DNA from: Microbulbifer variabilis
GTDB taxonomy: Bacteria > Pseudomonadota > Gammaproteobacteria > Pseudomonadales > Cellvibrionaceae
Direction of reading: 5' to 3'
NCBI RefSeq assembly: GCF_020524905.1
Contig: NZ_JAIVKI010000015.1
Span: 62,001-126,000 of the forward strand
Length of the DNA: 64,000 bases
Shown: positions 55,585-63,420 of the stretch, in pieces
Layout: every line of letters begins with the position of its first letter
How positions within the stretch are numbered: position 1 is the first letter of the stretch
Notes under the pieces: generated by a model
Database searches by the model: none
What the model was told of the DNA's origin: nothing
What the model saw: the letters and a program-made list of their open reading frames with translations, nothing else
Translations under genes and position numbers: made by a program

Positions 55585-57549
55585 ATGACCGTTCAATATT
55601 GCAAAGTTCTACTGATGCTGCTGCTTCTTTCGATCCTTTCGGGATGTAGCGGAGGCTCCAGTGATAAAAAGACTGTCGACGAAGAACCGGCTGTCGCAGA
55701 GTCGCCTGCAGAAGACCCACCCGCAGAAGACCCGCCCGCAGAAGACCCACCCGCAGAAGACCCGCCCGCAGAAGACCCACCCGCAGAAGACCCGCCCGCA
55801 GAAGACCCGCCCGCAGAAGACCCGCCTGCAGCCCCTGGCGTAGTTCAGGATTTCACCCTGAGCTTCGAGGCGACCAAACTTTTCCGCTTTGATTGGACCG
55901 ACGCCGAAGGGGCCACCCACTACCATCTGCTGGAAAACCCCGACGGGAGTTCAGGCTTCAGCCCGGTTGTGAAAAATATTTCCCAGGGCAGCGGCACCCT
56001 GGCTTTGGAGGTCCCCCTCTTCGCCCGCACGAACGCACAATATATACTGCAAGCCTGTAACGGCGAGGGCGAGCAAGAGCAGTGCACTGACTCAGACCTG
56101 CTCTCTGTCAGCGATACCCTGGTAGCGAGTATTGGCTACTTCAAGGCCAGCAATACCGACCCAGGTGACACCTTTGGTGCCTCTGTCAGCCTCAGCGCCG
56201 ATGGCCACACTCTGGCCGTAGGGGCTCCTTCCGAAGACAGCAACGCTACCGGTGCTCACGGCGACCAGTTCGATAATAGCGCTGAGAATTCCGGCGCGGT
56301 CTATGTGTTTGCCAGAGTGAATAACGCCTGGGAACAACAGGCCTACCTCAAGGCCAGCAATACAAATACTGCTGTTCAGTTTGGCAGATCCGTCAGCCTC
56401 AGCGCCGATGGTCGCACCCTGGCTGTGGGGGCATCTGCCGAGAGCAGCAGCGTTAATCGCATTCAATCCGACACTAGCGCCGAGTATGCGGGCGAAGTCT
56501 ACATCTACACCCAGGCGGATGAGGTCTGGACACTGCAGGCTCACCTCAAAGCCCACAATGCCGATTCGTTAGATCTTTTCGGCACCGCTGTAAGTCTCAG
56601 TGCCGATGGCCACACCCTGGCTGTGGGGGCTGCCGGCGAGAGCAACAGCGTTGGCGGTATTAGTCGTATTCAATCCAGCAGTAGCGCCGAAAATGCAGGC
56701 GCTGTCTATATCTTTGCCCAGGCGAATGCGGTCTGGACACAGCAGGCTTACCTCAAAGCCCGCAATGCCGATTCTTTAGATCGTTTCGGCACCGCTGTAA
56801 GTCTCAGTGCCGATGGCCACACCCTGGCTGTGGGGGCTATTGGCGAGAGCAGCAGCGCTACCGGTATTAATGGCAACGAATCCGATAATAGCGTTGAGAA
56901 TTCCGGCGCGGTCTATGTGTTTGCCAGAGCGAATAACGCCTGGGAACAACTAGCCTACCTCAAAGCCAGTAATACTGATGCTGGTGATTGGTTTGGCAGA
57001 TCCGTCAGCCTCAGTGCCGATGGTCGCACCCTGGCCGTGGGGGCGTCTGCCGAGAGCAGCAGCGCTACCGGTGGTATTCATGGCGATCAAGCCGATAATA
57101 GCGCTGTGGGTTCCGGTGCGGTCTATGTCTTTACCCAGGCGGATAACGTCTGGACACAACAGGCTTACCTAAAAGCCCGCAATGCCGATTCTTTAGATCT
57201 TTTCGGCACCTCTGTAAGCCTCAGTGCCGATGGCCACACCCTGGCAGTGGGGGCCTTTGGCGAGAGCAGCGGCGCTACCGGTATTAATGGCGATCAAGCC
57301 GATAATAGCGCGCTCTTTTCAGGTGCGGCCTATGTGTTTACCCAGGTGAATAACGCCTGGACACAGCAAACCTACCTCAAAGCCAGCAATACCGATAGCC
57401 TTGACCAATTCGGCCAGTCCGTCAGCCTCAGTGCCCATGGTGGCACCCTGGCTGTGGGGGCTGGCTCCGAGGACAGCAGCGCTACCGGTATTAATGGCGA
57501 TCAAGCCGATAATAGCGCGGAAGCATCCGGCGCAATCTATGTTTACTGA
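55585..57549 (+). CDS. FG-GAP/integrin-like beta-propeller lipoprotein 3
   Basis: 654 aa. Signal ending ILSGCSGG (Cys21), eight EDPP units, a fibronectin-like module (FRFDWTDAEGATHYHLLENPDG) and about seven blades with FG-type loops (DRFGTAVSLSADGHTLAVGA). Blades 3, 4 and 6 carry a variant ARNADSLDLFGT signature, suggesting blade exchange within the gene. Paralogous to the gene 630 bp upstream. Same likely location and role as its paralogues. Confidence 0.87.
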   Translation: MTVQYCKVLLMLLLLSILSGCSGGSSDKKTVDEEPAVAESPAEDPPAEDPPAEDPPAEDPPAEDPPAEDPPAEDPPAEDPPAAPGVVQDFTLSFEATKLFRFDWTDAEGATHYHLLENPDGSSGFSPVVKNISQGSGTLALEVPLFARTNAQYILQACNGEGEQEQCTDSDLLSVSDTLVASIGYFKASNTDPGDTFGASVSLSADGHTLAVGAPSEDSNATGAHGDQFDNSAENSGAVYVFARVNNAWEQQAYLKASNTNTAVQFGRSVSLSADGRTLAVGASAESSSVNRIQSDTSAEYAGEVYIYTQADEVWTLQAHLKAHNADSLDLFGTAVSLSADGHTLAVGAAGESNSVGGISRIQSSSSAENAGAVYIFAQANAVWTQQAYLKARNADSLDRFGTAVSLSADGHTLAVGAIGESSSATGINGNESDNSVENSGAVYVFARANNAWEQLAYLKASNTDAGDWFGRSVSLSADGRTLAVGASAESSSATGGIHGDQADNSAVGSGAVYVFTQADNVWTQQAYLKARNADSLDLFGTSVSLSADGHTLAVGAFGESSGATGINGDQADNSALFSGAAYVFTQVNNAWTQQTYLKASNTDSLDQFGQSVSLSAHGGTLAVGAGSEDSSATGINGDQADNSAEASGAIYVY

Positions 57550-57763
57550 GTCTCGCACATAAATTATTAAGGAAGGGGCTCAGATGCACCAAAGCTCAAC
57601 GGATATAGGTTTCCAACCTTAGCGTTGAAAAGCGAACCAACAGGCCTGCCGCAGCAATTAAATGTCGGCCCCCTGAGCGCTGAGCTACCCACCTGTACGT
57701 CTACATAACTGGGCGCGCTAGTGCCAAGTATTCTCAAAATACAGCAATAAGAGAGGAAGCTGC

Positions 57764-58831
57764 ATGGGCATTCCCAAAACGGGCAAAACCAACAAACCAC
57801 AGTCCACCGGCCCCTATAACGGGCATAGAGATACCGACACCCGCGGTAGTCAGGGTGGACGTTCCTCCACATATGCCGCCGAGAGGGAAAGGCTCCAAGA
57901 AAATTGTAAACATGCTTTTTCTCGAGGGCTTAACAGATTTAAAGGTCCCAGTGAGAAGTCTTTTGACGCACTACGCAAAACATTGGGGGAAAGCTTAGAC
58001 ACTCTTACTTTAAAATCCAGAAAAGCTGAAAAAGAGGCCGCCAAAGAAGTGGAGCGGATCCAGATAATGGCCAGCGAAACAAAACCTGAAGCAATGAACA
58101 AGCATGTCGAACTACAATTGGCTGAAAGAGCAAAGCTCACCAAGAAAGCTGGAAAGTATGATCACGGGGGCTCTGAGAGGCGGAGGATTATTAACGAAAA
58201 ATTCCAGAAGCTAATAGATAAAAAGAATAAGCGTGCTAGAAACATACGCAACAGGCGACCTCGCCAGCAAGATCCCAGCATTACAATTAAGATTGAACAA
58301 AGAAGCCAGCCTCTCAAGGATAAAATCGACAGACTGTTGGAATCACCTTATGAAAGTTACACCCAAGATATTAAAACGCGATTAAATGATAAGGAGCCAA
58401 TAAATCTTCCTGACCTGCGAAGCGATATTGTCAAACTCCAGCATGCAATCATTGCTTATCATGTAGCCCTTCAACAATTGGGCGAGATAGACAGCGACCT
58501 AAAGCATGATTGTGAAGAGACACTCGCCTCTAATAAAAGCCTCGCAAAAGACATCGCCGCTAAGGCAGAGAAGTTAATCGACGTTCTAGAAAATGAAGAG
58601 GCCCGATCCAAAATGATGATTATCCAAGGGGGGAAGGCTTACCCCTATAAAGGCGAGGACAAGAATGCAGTGCAAGGGGAACTTGAAACTTTACTCAATA
58701 ACGCGGAGTACTTCCTAGAGGCTGCCCATACAATGCTCCAAAGCAATGAGGAAACCATTAAAAGCTACGTTGCCCCCGAAACTGAGGAGGATGATAGCAA
58801 TAGCATAGTCGATATGAACGATCAAAAGTAG
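57764..58831 (+). CDS. Candidate T3SS effector, helical with basic NLS-like patch
   Basis: 355 aa, soluble, strongly helical. Gly/Thr/Ser-rich start (MGIPKTGKTNKPQSTG). A dense basic patch, KKNKRARNIRNRRPRQQ (~residues 153-169), would fit a bipartite nuclear localisation signal. The C-terminal half is coiled-coil-like and ends acidic (EEDDSNSIVDMNDQK). No T3SS-type box seen upstream. A 47-bp palindrome found after other substrate genes lies 10 bp past its stop, which supports membership of the group. Confidence 0.5.
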   Translation: MGIPKTGKTNKPQSTGPYNGHRDTDTRGSQGGRSSTYAAERERLQENCKHAFSRGLNRFKGPSEKSFDALRKTLGESLDTLTLKSRKAEKEAAKEVERIQIMASETKPEAMNKHVELQLAERAKLTKKAGKYDHGGSERRRIINEKFQKLIDKKNKRARNIRNRRPRQQDPSITIKIEQRSQPLKDKIDRLLESPYESYTQDIKTRLNDKEPINLPDLRSDIVKLQHAIIAYHVALQQLGEIDSDLKHDCEETLASNKSLAKDIAAKAEKLIDVLENEEARSKMMIIQGGKAYPYKGEDKNAVQGELETLLNNAEYFLEAAHTMLQSNEETIKSYVAPETEEDDSNSIVDMNDQK

Positions 58832-58841
58832 TCGTTCAGGC

Positions 58842-58888
58842 TTGATCTGACAGTGACCGGTTTTCCAGCAGGTGTTCTGTCAGGTCAA
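58842..58888. repeat. 47-bp palindrome downstream of the 355-aa gene
   Basis: TTGATCTGACAG (58842-58853) and CTGTCAGGTCAA (58877-58888): arms pair with one G-T wobble. Same length and loop size as the element after sctE. Confidence 0.6.
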
Positions 58889-59145
58889 ATTCAGTTTGCG
58901 AATTTTTTTCAGAAGCCTTTTCACGCTTCAAGGGTTGCCATCGGAGTGCGGCCGCAACACATATTACCCTCGTGTTACCCTCGTGTTACCCACGTGGTTG
59001 CGAGCATTATTATAATAGCTGCGCCATTCAGGGGCCCTGGGTATGGATCATGGGATTTATCCTTGGTGTTATTTTTAGATTTAGGCACCTCTATGAAAAC
59101 CGCCCCCCCTTTTTTCAACAGGCCAAATCAGATTTGGCCTGAACC

Positions 59146-59324
59146 AGGGAGCCTCTGAATAATTCCATAATAGCTGTACCGATCTTGATGGCTGCAGAGG
59201 TTAGACACAGTTCACCGCGAATGGCCCCAGCCCTTTGCAAGATCTGCAACGCAGCAGATAAAGCCTGCAAAACCCGCCCTTCTGGTCCTTCAGAGCGATT
59301 CACGGAACTATTCAGAGGCTCCCT
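59146..59324 (+). mobile_element. MITE-like repeat, copy H
   Basis: AGGGAGCCTCTGAATAATTCC at the left and GGAACTATTCAGAGGCTCCCT at the right are near-perfect inverted repeats, the best-preserved ends of the family. About 179 bp. A separate perfect palindrome AGGCCAAATC / GATTTGGCCT lies just to its left (59120-59140). Confidence 0.75.
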
Positions 59325-59703
59325 ATCCAAACAATCTCCGCTGCACTTTTATACCCGTAGAAGCTTCTATCGCCAATCTGCCACCATACTTGTTAATACT
59401 CATAGAAGCACCAAAAAAACCACCCACCTCAGAGATGTTCAACCTAACAAAGAGCTGCTAGATTCTATGAATATTTTCATAAACAACTATAAACTACCCA
59501 AAGTGTAATCGTTCCTCTCCTGGATTAAGCATCGAAAATACATAATGCCGCCTGTAGCAATATCTATTTGAATGCCCCCTATAAACAACCAGTATTTTGG
59601 CATACTGGCTAAGAATGACAGTGAACAGCCAAGTCATAATTCAGCACCACCACAATACCACCAACCCAAACCTCACCGAATTCACCAGGAAACCCAAGCT
59701 CAT

Positions 59704-59757
59704 TTTTTAAAATAAATATCCAAAAATGAAAGCCTGATAATTTCATTCCTGATACCT
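59704..59757 (+). promoter_or_regulatory. Putative T3SS activator box, 244-aa gene
   Basis: TTTTAAAATAAATAT then CCAAAAATGAAAG (59704-59732) resembles the ispG and sctO boxes with one gap. GATACC follows after 18 nt. The ATG is 62 nt past the box. Confidence 0.45.
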
Positions 59758-59794
59758 TACACCAGTTCAAAATATTTTTAATGGAGTAATTAGT

Positions 59795-60529
59795 ATGTCA
59801 AGTATAGGTTCAACAAGCAGTCAAAGAACAATAGAAAGCACAACAAACAGACAACAAGAAAATCCAACTGCTGTAAGCAATGGAACAAATTCCACGGTTT
59901 CGCAAATGTCAGAGCGTGCACGTTCAAGTGCCGCCCCAGAAATAGCTTACGCTATCGATGTAGTCGAAGATATGAAGGCGAATAGGGATGCTGCTCATCG
60001 TGACTTACAAGATAGCTTGACAAGTGTTAGAGATGAAACAGAGTACCTAAGATCGTTTAAAAAATGGAGAAATGTGCTCACTAGATTATATTCCCGTGAA
60101 ATGAGGTTAGAATTTAAAGCCGCCAAATCCCTTGTTAAAAGTGAGCAAAAAAAGCTTGCCACTGCAAGAAGTAAGCATCAAAGATATGTTAATGATCTTA
60201 AGAAATTTGAACATGAACAACAAAATCCCCCATTCGCGAACCCAGTTGACAACCCAGTTGACAACCCAGCTGACAACCCAGCTGACAACCCAGCTGAGAT
60301 CCCAGTTGCGGCAGTTATTTCTGAAGCGGGAGAAGTTTCAGAAATTTCAGAAGCTACAGTGCGCAACAGACAAGAAAGTGAGGGTGACAGAGAGCGCCAA
60401 GAAATAATACAACAAATCCAACATCTGAACACACCAGTACATCCTGTCAATATCCACTCCGAAAATGTAAGCAATAACGAAACTCAGGGCAACGAAATGA
60501 CTGAAGATCAGCAACTCCTCTCATCCTAA
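59795..60529 (+). CDS. Candidate T3SS effector with DNPAxNP repeats
   Basis: 244 aa, soluble. Ser/Thr-rich start (MSSIGSTSSQRTIESTTNRQ) like the other candidate effectors, a central coiled coil (~residues 60-145), then five tandem copies of NPVD/NPAD encoded by a 12-bp repeat (60239-60298). The C-terminal part is polar and acidic. A T3SS-type box lies 62 bp upstream and the recurrent 47-bp palindrome follows 37 bp after the stop. No enzymatic motif recognised. Confidence 0.55.
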   Translation: MSSIGSTSSQRTIESTTNRQQENPTAVSNGTNSTVSQMSERARSSAAPEIAYAIDVVEDMKANRDAAHRDLQDSLTSVRDETEYLRSFKKWRNVLTRLYSREMRLEFKAAKSLVKSEQKKLATARSKHQRYVNDLKKFEHEQQNPPFANPVDNPVDNPADNPADNPAEIPVAAVISEAGEVSEISEATVRNRQESEGDRERQEIIQQIQHLNTPVHPVNIHSENVSNNETQGNEMTEDQQLLSS

Positions 60530-60565
60530 TAAAAAACACCTATTAGCTTCCTAAAGGGATTCATA

Positions 60566-60612
60566 CTTGATCTGACAGATTCCGGTTAGAGAAGATATTC
60601 TGCCAGATCAAG
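60566..60612. repeat. 47-bp palindrome downstream of the 244-aa gene
   Basis: CTTGATCTGACAG (60566-60578) pairs with CTGCCAGATCAAG (60600-60612), with one mismatch position. Third copy of the substrate-gene palindrome. Confidence 0.58.
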
Positions 60613-60687
60613 TTCAAGCAAAGTGTTTTATCTACCCATCCGATAGAACTTTAACACTTTTATGATCTAAGGAAATAAGCTGGACCA

Positions 60688-61491
60688 CTACTGTTTGTTC
60701 GGCCATTCGTTAATGACCTTACCAGTGTTCACATCAAGTTGTTGCAAGCCAGGCTTGCTAACTATATCAAATTTTTTAGCTTCTTGCCCTTCTTTTCTAT
60801 GCCATTTGAGTTTTTTATTCATCGCATATTTTGTCAGTTCATCATCCTTCATATTCTTGAACCTTTTCACTTCTTCTTTAGTTTTGTTCTGTGATTTCGT
60901 GGCTGCGGCCTCGAGAGATGTTTCGTCTCTGATTTCTTCAGGTCCAGATGCACGGAGCTGATCGAGCGTAGGCGGATTTTTATCTAAATGGTTTAATTTA
61001 TTTTTTAATTTCTCGATCAAGTCATCCGAATATTCCAAACACCTACTTAGTATATTTAATTGCTCTTGCTGAAATTCGGTGGGAGGTTCTTGTTCTTGTA
61101 AGTCATGACCAATGAAATATGCATCTTCATTATAAGAATTAGCTTCTTCCAACCACGACCTTAAAGTTTCCGTATCAGAACAGCTCTCAAACTCGGCATT
61201 GATAGTATCAGAAAGATTGAGGATGTTTCTTTTAAGCGCTTCTACCTCCCCACGACTTTCCTGGTGATCACCCTGAATTTTTGTTGGGACTGCAACCTCT
61301 TTGGACCGACTATTCTGAAAACCGGAAATTATTGCCCGAAAAGGTCCAGAGACACATCCACATAGACGCGTAATCTTCCGACTGAGGCTTGAGCTATTTT
61401 TCTCCTTAGTCTGAGGCTCAAATAATTCTTTATTTAAATTTCTACTGCTAGTTGAAGAAACACTTGAAGCACCACTCATTTTATCCCCCAA
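60688..61491 (-). CDS. Candidate T3SS effector, helical
   Basis: 267 aa. Ser-rich start (MSGASSVSSTSSRNLN), then SSLSRKITRLCGCVSGPFRAIISGF, a basic-hydrophobic stretch aligned in position with SSLKSRLQVMGKRLRGGMAFVVSGL of the next gene upstream. The body is helical and charged; the C-terminus reads LDVNTGKVINEWPNKQ. The CGC within the stretch could be acylated in a host cell. Last of a minus-strand series with 61718 and 63401. Function unknown. Confidence 0.5.
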   Translation of the reverse strand: MGDKMSGASSVSSTSSRNLNKELFEPQTKEKNSSSLSRKITRLCGCVSGPFRAIISGFQNSRSKEVAVPTKIQGDHQESRGEVEALKRNILNLSDTINAEFESCSDTETLRSWLEEANSYNEDAYFIGHDLQEQEPPTEFQQEQLNILSRCLEYSDDLIEKLKNKLNHLDKNPPTLDQLRASGPEEIRDETSLEAAATKSQNKTKEEVKRFKNMKDDELTKYAMNKKLKWHRKEGQEAKKFDIVSKPGLQQLDVNTGKVINEWPNKQ

Positions 61492-61498
61492 ACTAAAT

Positions 61499-61690
61499 AT
61501 CTTTCGCTTAAATTACTCATCTATATTAAAACCATTTTTTCATCGGTAAAAGCTTAAAAAAAGGATTACACCATCGAAAACGCACTGCCAAATTATAAAA
61601 CCACTACAGAGACAGTTCCGCATTATTTAAATGCGAAACGACACAACAATTTGAAATGCTCTAATTGCCGGGAGTAAATCCTGCTTCCTT
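61499..61690 (-). repeat. Duplicated intergenic segment, copy 1
   Basis: About 190 bp (from CTTTCGCTTAAATT through CACTACAGAGACAGTTCCGC to GGGAGTAAATCC) repeated at 63239-63420 with roughly 85% identity by eye. It includes a hairpin GTTCCGCATT / AATGCGAAAC (near 61613-61637). Confidence 0.75.
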
Positions 61691-61717
61691 AAGGTATCTT
61701 TCAAAAACGGATTGCAT

Positions 61718-62947
61718 TTAATAACCAATATTTCTCATCAAAGTTCCTCTAGCATCTTGAGCCAGGTCTACATAACCTTCACACAATTCTTTAATTACCT
61801 CGGGGAAAAGTTCATTAATTTCCTCTATAGATTTATCCGAGAAGTTATCCTCAGTGGGGGCTACAGCAGGGAGGGTGCCCCATGAGTCGCGACTTGCTCT
61901 ATCTACTTTTTGCTCAGATAATAATGTAGCATCAAATTCATAATGATCATTCTCCATTGCCATTTTACATATTTTTTTTAACTCACTTAATTTCTCAAGA
62001 ACATATCTCTTATTTTCAGAACTCACGTTTATCTCACACTTGGCGCCAAACCCGATATGCTCATTTTCAAGAGAAACTAAATCTCGCAATTTTTCTTCAA
62101 TACTCTTATAGTTTTTATTCCCAAATGCTTCTAGCATGTCATTTTTAAATTCGTTCATGTATTCATTAAGGGTAGTATATTTACGTGGCTGGGTGGTATC
62201 ACCTACATTGAATAGACGCCCAAACGCCTGCAGAAATAGAATATTTTCACTGGCAAATGCATCCTCTGCAGTATCCACCCACTCTTTTTTTAAACGGCTA
62301 CCGTCCGTTAATAAAATCCGCATTGAGTAGATCACATCGTCCTTACTCCGATCAAAATTTTCTGGGGTAAAATCCTTCTCTGGTGCCACACATACTTCAT
62401 AGGCTGCCCCTGGTTTAGAGCCCCTTACTCCCTCAAATCTTTTACGCTCGGCATCCGTGAGATCACGCCGGCTTTGAGATTCTAAATCCTTTAATTTAGC
62501 CTCATATTTTCCTGCTAAATCTTTCATCCTAAGTATTTCATCAGAATTGTCGGGATTAGTTGACTGCAAGCAATCAACCGTATGGTCGATAGCTTTTTTA
62601 TTTAATTCTAATTCAGTTATATCATCACTACGACTAAGATCCTCCTCTGCTTTTTTACGTAGATCAATTGCCAGTTCTAAATTTAGAGAATCAATGGGCC
62701 GCCCTCCAATTTTACCCGCTGAGTTTATCTCATTGGGAATTGGTGCCCGATTATGTTTATTACGATTCAGGCCGGACACTACGAATGCCATTCCCCCACG
62801 TAATCTTTTGCCCATAACCTGTAACCTACTTTTAAGGCTGGATGGTTTTGGGCGTTTGTCCTGATCATCTTCCACCTTAACCAACGACTCAAAACTGCTA
62901 GTAGACGCATTGCTAGCAACAGATTGCTGAGAGCCAACTTTCCCCAT
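61718..62947 (-). CDS. Candidate T3SS effector, duplicated family member 1
   Basis: 409 aa. Ser-rich start (MGKVGSQQSVASNASTSSFES), basic-hydrophobic segment (SLKSRLQVMGKRLRGGMAFVVSGL, ~residues 37-60), then a helical charged body. The C-terminal ~200 residues (LFLQAFGRLFNVGD ... FKNDMLEAFGNKNYKSIEEKLRDLVSLENEH ... DARGTLMRNIGY) are homologous to the partial gene at 63401. No catalytic motif recognised. The tandem duplication includes the downstream intergenic segment. Confidence 0.5.
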   Translation of the reverse strand: MGKVGSQQSVASNASTSSFESLVKVEDDQDKRPKPSSLKSRLQVMGKRLRGGMAFVVSGLNRNKHNRAPIPNEINSAGKIGGRPIDSLNLELAIDLRKKAEEDLSRSDDITELELNKKAIDHTVDCLQSTNPDNSDEILRMKDLAGKYEAKLKDLESQSRRDLTDAERKRFEGVRGSKPGAAYEVCVAPEKDFTPENFDRSKDDVIYSMRILLTDGSRLKKEWVDTAEDAFASENILFLQAFGRLFNVGDTTQPRKYTTLNEYMNEFKNDMLEAFGNKNYKSIEEKLRDLVSLENEHIGFGAKCEINVSSENKRYVLEKLSELKKICKMAMENDHYEFDATLLSEQKVDRASRDSWGTLPAVAPTEDNFSDKSIEEINELFPEVIKELCEGYVDLAQDARGTLMRNIGY

Positions 62948-63238
62948 CTATGATCTCCTAATATTGCATTGTGGTTAACAGGCATATCAACCTCTTCAAA
63001 GAGCACTTCCCATGAATTTTTACATCCATCTTAAAGTGGCAACACTCCCACCTAATGGGCCGTGCATGCGATTGACCATACCGCTGAAATTAAGTAAATT
63101 AATCCAAAAGTAGACCTACTACTCCGATCGTAAAAAAACACTCACTTCTAGATTGCCAGCATAAGTGACGCACACCTACCCACCAAAAATTCCTGTGGAC
63201 TCAAGAAATTTAACGCCTTCCTAAGGTGCCTCTAAATA

Positions 63239-63420
63239 TCTTTCGCTTAATCTATTCATCTATATTAAAAACCATTTTTTCATCGATAAAATCTTAAAAA
63301 AATAATTACACCATCGAAAACACACAGCCAACCTATAAAACCACTACAGAGACAGTTCCGCATTTTTTGAATGCGGAACTGCACAACAATTTAAAATGGA
63401 CTAATTGCTGGGAGTAAACC
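63239..63420 (-). repeat. Duplicated intergenic segment, copy 2
   Basis: Second copy of the segment at 61499-61690, starting CTTTCGCTTAATCT and including a perfect hairpin GTTCCGCATT / AATGCGGAAC near 63356-63380. It covers the 3' end of the partial gene. Confidence 0.75.

Noticed and set aside
57690..57763. Search for the T3SS-type box upstream of the 355-aa gene
   Set aside because: No match to either half with the expected distance, so no box is claimed there.
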